Source of the DNA: Anoplolepis gracilipes
Lineage: Eukaryota > Arthropoda > Insecta > Hymenoptera > Formicidae
Direction of reading: 5' to 3'
DNA: 64,000 nt
Assembly: GCF_047496725.1 (NCBI RefSeq)
Contig: NC_132972.1
Coordinates: forward strand, 13,221,001 to 13,285,000
The notes under the pieces are model-generated. The model made no database searches and was not told the DNA's origin. It saw nothing but the letters and a program-made list of their open reading frames with translations. Both the position numbers and the translations under genes were made by a program. This document shows positions 40,201 through 52,200 of this stretch, one piece after another. Positions within the stretch are counted from its first letter, which is position 1. The number at the start of each line of letters is the position of its first letter.

Positions 40201-43200
40201 TGATCACACACATACTCGTATATAGAGTGTTACATTTCTTAATAATTAACCTACATGTACTGAAGGAGACCATAAAAAATCCCGGTAAAAATCCCACTAA
40301 TACTCGCGTTACAAGCTTGAATAGATTGCTGTGTGAACATAGTGCTCTTTTCAAGCATGATCCTATTCCGCAAAACATGAACAGTACGCATCCTCAAACG
40401 TGCGTTGCTCCGCACGTCGAGTTGCTCAATCGCCAATGACACATGCGTATTATACGGATTATGCTAATTCACGTATTTTTTCCCTCTCGTTCCCCCTCCG
40501 CTCTACGATTTCATCTTTTTAGAGATCATGGCAAAATGATTAATGGCGGAGTTTCGTTTCGAAATTCTCACGCATCGAGATCGCGCGAACTCACATGTAC
40601 ATACGTGGGCGGTTGCGTATAATCGAATAAAAATATAAGAAAACGATTAAAAAAAAATAATGGACCTATCGTAAATATGAGGATAATTATTTGAATATTA
40701 TTTATTTTATGCAACACATATAAAATCTATCGAGGATGAATTAAGTTGAGTTGTTCCGCTAACGTGACTGTGTTAGGAAAGTTATCAAAGCTTTAACTCG
40801 ACTAAGTTTGACGATATTAAATAATGCAATACTCAAAATATAAAATACAGTGCTGAAAATGTAATACGTATAGCATCATGTAAAAATATAAAAAAATAAT
40901 AATATTTGAGTGAATTATGCATAGATAATATAATAAATAATATAATAAATATAATTAAAATATTTATACAATGTAGTAGCTATTCAAATGTTTCTATCAA
41001 TATCTTTGCGATTACAAACAATAGTAAATTTTTGGTCGATTATTATATATCGTGGACATTATTTAATTGATGTTGTTAGGGAAGATATGAAGAAGTTTTA
41101 TGTGCAAGAGTTTTACTTTGCATTTTTCAGGGCGAAATCCAAAAATGGTGGGCGTCTGCTTAGGGAAAAATTGGAAAAAATTGGTTTGAATCTGCCAGCC
41201 GGCAGAAGGAAGGCGGCCAATGTCACGCTTTTGACATCCTTAGTGGAAGGTGAGTGTTTTTTCTTTTATTTCGAAAGCTCAGTTACTCATTAAGAAATTA
41301 AAAAAAAAAGAAACATTAACACAAATATATTAGATAGAGACCGATAAGTTTCATGTCGCACGTTACAAACTTAATAGACCTGACATTAATTAAATATTAA
41401 TATGTCGCAATGATTTACGATATTACTAAGTAGATATGATCAGGCATTGCTACATACATTATATATGCTTATTTCTATTCCTGATTTACAAGTTTTCAAC
41501 GTCGCATTATATGTGAATTGAATATACAAGTTGCCGCATTTTTTAAGTGTAATTATAAACGAACGTATTACTGCTTGAAGTCCTTGAATTAGAATTCTTA
41601 TACCTTAAAAAGCTAATATTTGAATTTCGAATTTCAACTTGAATTTATCTCAATAGTACATTAAAACTTAAAGTTGTATATTACAAGAATTACTCAAAAT
41701 GAGATTCTAAAGAAATCAGATCCAATCAGACTTTAAAAAGATAGATTCTTAAACAAATCTGTTAAAAAAGACAATGCTTTTGTATTTTCAAAATACAATT
41801 TGTATATATTTAAAATATTGACCTGTCAATTATTTTATATTAGGCATTCCAATTTGAAAGATTTGTCAGACAAAGCAGTACATATTAAGTTTGTTTGTAA
41901 ATTCAATAATATTCTCGTAAACTCTATTATATCTTGAAGGTATGCCAATCTTATAAAATGCGCTGATAAAATAATTTCTTTCAAATGTAAAAAAAAATTT
42001 TTTTTTTGCATCATAATAACGGTAACATTTTTTTTTCTTCACTCTCAATCGTTTTCCTCATTAGCAATAATGATCACGTATCCAGTACGAGAAGTAAAAA
42101 CATGTAATTAAACGGAAAACTTCCTGCAGGATATCCTAGTTCTATAATGAGCTTGCAATTTTTACACTCTCTTTTATACTCTACCATATCAGTATCCGAT
42201 TATACGATACGTTGACAATATCGGTCATATTTTTAAAAATAATGTTGAATGCATTTATGAAGCACACCTTAATCAATCTTGTCAATTAACCTTGCAAATC
42301 TTGAAGTATCGATGAAAATATATAAAATTATACTGTGTGTTTCTTTTCGAATCTAGTAATTATTTTTTCTTAGTAAAACTTTACTAAAAAAATCTATATG
42401 TTAAATAGATCAGCAAAAAGCGCTGCATTAAATACAATAATATCTTTTCATAATGAATTATAATACATGACAAAAATAATATTTTTCATTTTATATTATT
42501 TTCTTGCATTTACGTTATTCCATCGCCTTGTAAAAAAGTTTTTACATTTTTTTTTTTTGTCTCATATTTGTTTATGACATTATCTCTTAGTAATATATTA
42601 TTAAATTTTATAATTCTATGCATTTCTGAATGTAATTCTGTTCCATTTAATGTAGAAAACAACGCGCTGTTAATCGCATTTATCTATAAAAGGCCACTGC
42701 AGTAATAGCATGGTCTGATTGCGATTTATGTGATTTACTCTGTAATTAATAGCTGTTAATAGACTGTTATTGAAACTCGTGATACTTATCGAAAAATATA
42801 ACGTTATAATACAATGTGTAACATTCAAGTACAATCGATTTATACTCATCTCTTAAGAGTCTCACAAATATATGCATTGCATAACAATTAATTGTTATCA
42901 ACATCGATAATTTGGAATTAAAATGACATATGTCATTTTGTGAATTAAATTGAAATTAAACTCAGAGAGAATTATATGGCATTTGATTCATAATATAAAT
43001 ATTTATTATGACGAGAGATTTATGTCATAAAGAGTATTGGCCAACTTATATTTAATTTATTGATATACATTCATGTAAAATTATTGTTCGTTACGGGGAT
43101 TCTAGCGGGATTCTTTAGTCTGTCGAAATCAATAATAGCGCATTAGTGATAATTCAGCTATAATCACGTGTTTTTCCTGGCAATTTATCGCGGGATAAAT

Positions 43201-46200
43201 ATAACGCTTTCCGATTTACTGCCGTTGTAATTTATGCGAGGTTACCTCTCCACTCGTCTGTATACCCTTCTCCCGTGACTACACCGAAGAATTACATTCC
43301 TTGTGACGCCCACTTGTCTCGTAGGGCACAGTGATGAAATCATCTCTTTGGAATAGCACGCGCGTTAAGGCGAATTTACACGGTTTATGCTCGATGGTGG
43401 TTTCAGATGAGTCATTCAAGTGGATGAATAAATTTTTGTTTAGACACGCAGTACCGGACTAAAGTCTCATAAGAGAAAACATCTTGCCTGACACAAAGTA
43501 TTATGGGAAAATAAATATTAAGAAATCTACATTTATAATATATATTTCTCTCTTCCACATTTAATGTTACACACACACACATATAATATATATACGTTTG
43601 ATTAGATTTTACTCTTTTATCTGGTACAATCTAGCATAAATTTATTATGTAAATAATATCATTTTATAAAAATGATCTTGTTTGTAATTATTCACATTGC
43701 TTTTAATTAAATCCCGATTAAATTTGTTTCGGCAAAGAGAATAAAATCAGAGAAACTAGTTGGATTTTTATGAAAACTTTTTTCAACGATATAATATCTG
43801 TCATAAAGTACTGTATTTTCATTTTGAATGATTCTTACTTAACTGGATGATTATCGAAAGTGAACCGTGTAAATTCGCTTTTAGAAAGGTCTTCTTTGTT
43901 CTTCCGCGCGCGTTATGACAGTAACAACCTCAGAGTGCAATCTTGTTGCGCCGGATACAGGATACGAACGGTTAATCAAAGTGAGAGAAAGAGAGAGAAA
44001 GAACGAAAGAGACTCCTACGGGATATCCCAAGTGCGCAAGAGCGCTTAATAACGAGCGCGCAACAAATGCGTATGTGCGCACAATCGCCGCGCCACGCAC
44101 CTCGGTCAGCACTGCTCTAATGACGCGCTTGGAAGTTCGCTGGCACGGACGTTGATTATAATTTATGGTCGGTGAGGCTTTTATAAAACACCGGGGTTCT
44201 TGCTTTTCTTTCCTCTGCGTGGCGGGGCGGTGGCGGCACGCGTACCTAATAATCCTTTCTCAGTTGCAGAACCCAAAATCCAAGTGTATTATGTTCTTAA
44301 TAAATTGCATAAATATATTTTCTAGGAAGTGTTAGATTTTTGAAAAAAAAATACTGAGAATTGTAAACAATTTCCAGTTCAATCTTCAAACCTCTATATA
44401 TAAATAGTATGAATACATTATGAGCAATGATCCGATTTGAAATAATAAATATCTTAATATTCATAAATTGCTATTCTTTTGTCTTAAAATAATTCGTGCA
44501 TTTATTCTCGAGAACAACGATGGTTAATGGTTTTAATTCCTTAAACAATCACGATTTTTTGATTATCTTAACATTCACTGAACGATATATGACTAGAAAT
44601 ATAACATTTAATATACTGTTTAAATCGTGAAGTCAACACTCGAATGATTCCATTCTGAATAAAGACGGAGCGTGTAAATTTTCAAATATTTAAATATAAA
44701 ATCATTCCGATTGACATTTCATGATGTAAGAGTTGAAGCTAATTAATCTCTTTATCTCATTGTACTGACACCATCGTACAAAACCATTCTCTTATCACAG
44801 TATAATGAAGTGTGCATACATGAACTTGTCGACTTAATTAGTCGTTCAATCGATGTATGTTTTAAATGACGTTCAGAATGCGTTTTCTCGGGTCACGAAT
44901 TAATGTTATTTAACGAGATTACATTTATTCTCAAAATCTCTATTTTTCAATAAATATTTATATTTGAATAAACAAAGCATATATGATTAACGTAGAAAAC
45001 AAAGTTTATTAATCGCATTCATTCACACGCCGCTCATTAATCCAATCTTTCCGGTCGAATGCACAAGGAGAGAAAAGAACTTATCAAATATGTATATTTT
45101 CAATTCCAATATGTGAATTATTTCATATGCAAGCCTGTAGGTAAGGACTACCATTAAATAAATCGAAATTCACATAATATGTATTTATAAACACATGAAT
45201 TTATGAGAGTTTTATGATGCGATTTCTTAATTAAGTATCCGAGACTCTATCGTGCTTTAATAATGTAGAAGATGCTTCAGTAATAATGATAAATTAATGG
45301 CAGTGTTTGTGATATATTACTTTTAGATTTTTACGCTAACATGTAGTACCTACTCGTGTCTCGTGTTTGCTATTTATATATAAAAACAAGTATTGTGCTA
45401 TGTATTCTGTTCTACGTTTTACAAGTTATGTAACAGCAGTCTAGATTATTCAGGAACTCTATAAACCTTTAATATAAACCTTGAATCTTAAGATATATTA
45501 TCATAGTCATTCTAAATGTGTTTAAAAAGTATATGGCAAAAAAATATATGCAGTGTAAAAAGAGAATGTGTTTAGCAAAAAAGGAAATAGCTCTGTCAAT
45601 TGTACAGTCAAATCAGTTTAAAAATCATCTTGGCAACGATTTACATATTGCAGATTTCTGATATATGTATATATAGTCAACAGACGCTTTTTTTATTACA
45701 TCTTTTTTTTACAATTAACGTTATAGATTTGTAATTTAAGAAAAATAAATTTGATATTTAAATTAGTTAAACAGTTTTACTAGTTATTATTAAACTTTAA
45801 AATAAAGACTAATAAACTATGAAGATGATTATTTGTTTATGTTTAATATTATGATATCACACAAAATGATAATTACCTGAGATAAAAATATAAAAAGTGA
45901 AATCCGATAAATAATAAAACAATAAATTAGGTTAATAGATTCAAGAATACGTTTATTTTTCTATTTTTTGTATTCTATTTACGTCATTTCTCTTATTTGT
46001 AAATCACTGTCGCAATGTCGATTCCTGTCATAAAATCTGTTGACAATTTACGATACGCAGGTCATCATTAGATATACACGTGCCATGTTTTTAGTATATT
46101 CTAATTATACAATTCCATAAAATGAGAAAATTGCAGATACACACGCGTTCGTACAAAAAAAATAACACATTTTATAATAATAAAAATTATTAGCATAATG

Positions 46201-49200
46201 ATTTTGTTATATAATAGCTTTTAACACTTTATTTAATTAGAAAAACTGGAAAATCTTACGTATAGAGAGAGAGAGAGATGCGTATAAAGAAAACCGATGT
46301 GTATAGAAAGAATGTTGTCAAAGGCGACGAAGTACAGGCGAAAGTGTGGGAACCTCTACCTCACGCACGAAACACGTAGTTGTGAATATATTCATTATGC
46401 AGACAGATATATCTATACATATCGCGTATCCTACATAATTCATACGTAAATTCGTGTCCGATCGTCGTACATCGTCAATGACATAATGTGCTTACGTTTA
46501 GAAACATATGCGTAAGATTTTTAAAGGCTATAGAGTATTAGAATGACAAGATTATTTACTTCGATTTCGTATCGGATATCTGCAAAAAATTACAGTATAC
46601 AGTATAAGATTACAGAATGATTTTTTTTTTTTACTATCTCTCCATTTAATATGTATAAGAAACAAGACAAGTTGAAATATTTCCATAGATTTAGCCGATA
46701 ATATTTATCAAAAATAAAATTAAGTAATAAAAAAAAAAATCATTTAATCATAAAATAATCATAAATAAATTCATCGATCTAAAATACCTAAATACTTATT
46801 ATTATTTAATTCGATGAAATTGTTCACTTAATTTCACATACAACGATTAGTGTAATTCTATAGGTTTTTATATTATTCCAAAATTTGATTTCGTTTCATA
46901 TAATATAATGCATCGTAAAATGTTAGATTAGAACGATCAGGATGCAATTCGGAATTACATCAGAACAACGTGCACACGGTGATCGAAGAATGCGTATTTT
47001 AGACACGTTATATACGCCTGTACGCCTGTCGACCGCAGCCAACTCGTTGTAAAGTTTTAAACTGGTATGAAACCGCAAGAGAGGTATATCCGAACACGAC
47101 GACCTCGGGGGTACGCGGAAGAGAATTCCCGAAATCTTTCTCGCAGGTTCGATTATCAGGACGTATAATGGAACGTGATTTGCGGTCGAAGGCCGAGATG
47201 GAGCGCATCATATTGATTATCGTTGTGAAGCAGCCTTCCCTGACGAATAAGGTTACTCTATCGTCGACTCCCTCCCGTCTTGAAATGGCAAGCAAATATC
47301 TATGAACATTCTTCCGACTTCGATTCAAATAATCACATTCGCGATGAGATTCGATTATAAAAGGATATGTTTGCAGAAAATAGAGAATTTGACAAGTTTG
47401 ACGTATCATGAATATAATTTAATAGATACAGCAAAATTTCTACAACTTAAATTAACTTTTGCGGTTTTTTAGAAAATATTATTTTATGCTTACAATAGAC
47501 ACATGCAAATTGCTTAAAGTGTAAGAAAACAAATTTGGAAAAAAATATCGTAGTTTTTAATAGTGGTTGTTTTTTATACTATACAGATATGTTGCATGAG
47601 ACTTTGCTTTAAAAAAAATTGAACAAATTCGAACACTCTGTATCGCATACAATTGATATTAGGACGTATGCTGTTGAAAAAATGAAATTTTAGCTGTATA
47701 ATTAAGCTTATTTTCCCGACCGACCTTCTTGCTGCGTCAATCGCTTAGTTTTTGATCGACGATTTCATTGTGTATGATTCACGAACAATATAATGAAGTC
47801 ATAAGATGCACGACTGTTTATCAACTTGCGAATCACATTACCTATTTCATTTACTCGCGCATTCGCTAATCTGAATTTGCCATCTGTGAGCTTTCTTAGC
47901 GACGTGCATCTGTGAATCTCTGCGTTTCATTGAGTTATATTTCAGTATTCGATACATGTAAACTAGACATTGTTCATATAGTTAATCAAAACAAAATTAA
48001 CAAAAGTGTTAAGATGATGCGCGATTTTTCTTCGAAAATAAAATTGTTGGTTCATGTTACACTAATTTTTGAGCTGAAAAGAAAGTATGACGACAATACT
48101 TTATTCTATTTCTATTATTTTATTATTTATTATTTTATTATTTTATTTTATTTCTACTACTTTATTATTTTTATATTTAAAAAGTATCATATATAAATAT
48201 TGTTTTTAAATAGAATAAAGATTAATAAAAATGTTTTATATATCATATGCCAATTATATAGAGTTTATAATTAAATCTAAAAATGAAATTGACAGACACT
48301 GTCATTTTGATGTAAAATAAAATTTACGAAAATTTAATTTAAAAAAATACATTAATATTTAGTTTTCAATTAAATAAATCCGAATAAACGCAGCAAGAAA
48401 ATTTTCTCAAAGGAGGAGAATTCTATAATAAAGCGCAAGTTCTATTCGCATCTGCGATTATAATCGCAAACATTTTGTACTGTACGCATATTGGTAAGAT
48501 ATGCTAACCAATGCTAATTTACTTAAAAGAGATTAGAGGAAGAAATGGAAAGATACGACATAACGGAAATATGCAAATCCGCACAGAAGAGTCGACTACG
48601 AAAGACTAAAGTGCAGCCGATACGACCTGTTGCACCAGGAAGGGTGGGAGGGAAAGAGTGAGGGAGGTTGGAAATTTGCACCACGTCCAACGGTATCACG
48701 ATAAGATCGCCGATAGTTAACTTACTGTCGATTGTACGCACCTAATACAAGAATTTCATGGAGAATAAGCACCATTAATATCCATATGTCAATAAATATC
48801 ATATAAAACTACTTATTCGACATTTCCTTCGTGGAGTACACATTATGTAAAGGATCTATCTAGAAAATGTACATTAGCTGCATCTGGTTTTTATCAAGTT
48901 TATATCGATAGAGGAAAACAGTCAAAATCGAGTTCCTTTAGTTATTTCGAATATGAAAGAGCTATTCTATTGCATTATATATAAAATATCCACATTTAAT
49001 ATTCATTTGTAAATTTATATTAAAAAAGAAAGAAATAAAACCAAGCTATTTCCATTCTTAACTTTTTACATAAATTTGATATCTTTTTGATAATAATCAG
49101 TAATATGTACAGGGTTTTGTAAAAATCACATTTCTTTCTTCTTCGAATATATATACAATAGATGTTCTTGTAATGAATTTATTAATTAATTAACTACGAT

Positions 49201-52200
49201 AATAATTTTTTTTAGCATATAATTATTAAGATCTTGTTTTATGCTTTATACTATATGTATCTCTCATTAAGTATTTTGATATATTAGACACGAATAATCT
49301 GCATACAAACATGTTTTTACTATAGAAAAAACAAATTATCATTAGTGTTCTGTCTTGTTTATATCCGTTCTTATTGAATACATTAAACGCGAGTGCATAA
49401 TAGGATTACGTAAAATCAGTGCAAGCAGCACAGCGGTGCAACATTGTGTAACGTTAAATAGCATAAAACATCGGCAGTTTACTTACACATGCTTTCCATA
49501 GCTGTGTTAGAAATATCTCTAGATGTTTCGCATGCTCGCATTTGCTATTTTTCCTTTCATCGCGCGACCGCAGTAAAAACTTTACTACAAAGTATTACGA
49601 CAAGTCCGCGGCATATACATAAACACGTGGAATCAATGGCGCGTCTATTAAAATAACGACGGTTGCGACTACAAAAATCGTAATTTATGTCACATAAAAT
49701 AGAACAATGATATGCAAAATGCAGTTCAAATTATTATATTAATTCGCGCACAATATTTGAAATTTAAAAGAATGGTTTTATTTTGCAATTCTGTTCATAT
49801 TTATTCTTTCTAATGTAGAAAGTTACATATATATATATATATATATATATTTAATGAGATATTTCGAAACAAATACTTTCTTTGGCGTATCTGACAAAAT
49901 ACTTCCAAAACTATTATATCGTAAAGTCTGAACCAAATATGTGTATTATGTGTATAAAATACAAAATAATAATGAAAAAATAGAAAAAGATATAATTAAT
50001 GGGAACAATAAAATAAATTAATCACAAATTAATATAATTGAGTTTTGTGTAGCCACCAAGATTATGATAAAATAAGAATAAAACATAAAAAATATCTTTT
50101 ATTTTAGGGACAAATTACGTTCAAAAAATTTATTTATGTAGAAACATAATTGTAAAGTCACGATAAGAAACAAATATCCCACTTTGGACGTAAAACTAAT
50201 GTTTTCCGTTAAATTATTTTAAGAATTTACTTTTCGGTAGTTATTAACTGTAGTCTATTAATTAAATATATAAGCATGTGAATGGCAAAAATATAGAGTT
50301 AAAAATTTTTTTTTTTACAAATTAGTTTTCGTAAATTGTTCTCCACAAGACAACAGTAATAATAAAATAAGTAATAAACATTACGTATTTTCACGTATAC
50401 TGATATAGCCGATTAAATTTTACGAGGCCGGTGGTATTTTCTCACATATAATTGTGTCACACAACTTAAGTATAACGTTATTAGGCACAAAAAATATATT
50501 CCGAATATAACTTCTGAAGCGATCTAGGTGATTGCCTCAAGGCTATGTACGTGCGAGATCCTTGGGCGAGCAACAATCTTTTGCCGTCCATTAAGTTGAA
50601 ATTAGAAGAGTTGTCAGTCATATACGACGGTTTTGCTAGGATCTCATTATTTCTCACATCCAAATTGGACCAGCACTTAGGAAGCTGCTTGTGTGGATTA
50701 GACGGTTGTTAATATGTAAAACTTTTCACGGAACTATTACAGCCTTTTACAAATGTAGCAATCTCGTATGCAACCAAGAATTCTACGAAAATCTTTTGTG
50801 TATAGAATCTTTGCTTTGTTCAAGCTCAAATTAAATGACAACTTAGAATGTCGAATGTTCATAAATATTTCTGCAAACTAATATATATCACACTTTTTTA
50901 ATATAAAGTCATTTTCTATTAAATTTAAATTTTTAATTGATTTTTATTTTCATGAAAAAGAAGAGTATATATATTGTATAAAATTATTATATTTTTGTAA
51001 AGCCTTCGGTTTATATTTTAAACTGTGAAGAATGAGAGCAACATTATTCGATTTTTTATTAATAAACAGAAGTAACATAGTTTAAGAATTTTCTAATTTT
51101 TTATAATTGTATAATTGTCGCAAAATTTCCTCACACGTGTACGATTGTAAACAATTAATTTTTGTATAAAGAGAAAAAAAATATATATATATATATGTAA
51201 CTTTTTTACATTAGAAAGAATAAATATGAACAGAATTGCAAAATATTCGTTAACTGCAGGTGACTTTGATTGTATGTAGCCCATATTCCCGATCTTTTGT
51301 AGATGATAAATAAACGCGGCGGTACCTGCGGGTAGCTTTGCTTGGTTGTCAATAATAGCGCCCAGCAGGTCTACTTTCATCTTGCACGAGAGACCTTACT
51401 TGTAAATACTTAATTACCTCTTCCATCACCGAGAGAAGTCGCGAAGAATGCGCTGCCGAAGAGCGGAGAGAGAGAGAGAGAAAGAGAGAGGCTCAGAAAA
51501 AAAGCATATGTTTCATTATCTCTAATTAGTTAATTTTGCTCTATCCAAAAATTCATGTCAATTTATCTATTTATAATCTTTCAGTAGAGACCATATTTCA
51601 TTTAACGTTATTTTATCTTTCTCTAACACTCAAAAAAATGACCTTGCTACTTCAACAAAAATTTTCTAGGTGTAAAAAATTAACTGCAACAGATAAATTA
51701 TTAGTAAATACTGTGATACTGCATATATTTTTTTGCACTTAATCAATTTAAATGACAGAGACAGAATTTATATCTGTACTATTAGTGTAATTTAGACAGA
51801 AAATTTTTCTGTGATGTCTATCTTTAAGATCTATTATCAAGGACAATTATATTTGTGATTAATATTTGGCAATAGGATCTAAATTTTCTAGAATATTATG
51901 TGCTAGAATATTAGGTGCTGCTAGAAATTCTATACGTGACAAACAATATTCTAACAGATACAAAAAGTAGCGATAAATTTTAATTGAGACATCTAGAAAT
52001 CTATCTACATTAGCAAAATATTTTTTTGAGTGAAAGATAATTTAATCTCTTTAAATAAGAACTTAATATCTATTAAAATCGCGACAAAATTAATTGAAGA
52101 ATAAAATTCGTTTATCAACGTTAAAAAAACTATCGATCATTACAGATCTGTAAAGCTAAGAAAGCTTTTTTTAACAGTAGTCACATTATATTATCTAACA

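Larger units (their letters stand above)
34919..41130 (+). other. TfAP-2: TfAP-2 intron 5
   Basis: A 6.2-kb intron. It holds (GA)n at 35,070-35,105 and (CT)n at 35,157-35,174 flanking an AP-2-type site, (AAT)n at 36,232-36,274, (AT)n and (GT)n at 36,967-37,014 and (TA)n at 37,160-37,206. GC-richer islands lie at 35,500-36,060, 36,480-37,140, 38,370-38,800 and 39,420-39,780. No exon is recognised. Confidence 0.6.

Noticed and set aside
47912..48196. 94-codon frame with a Tyr/Phe/Ile-rich end
   Set aside because: The tail is a translation of a TTATTT-type low-complexity stretch.
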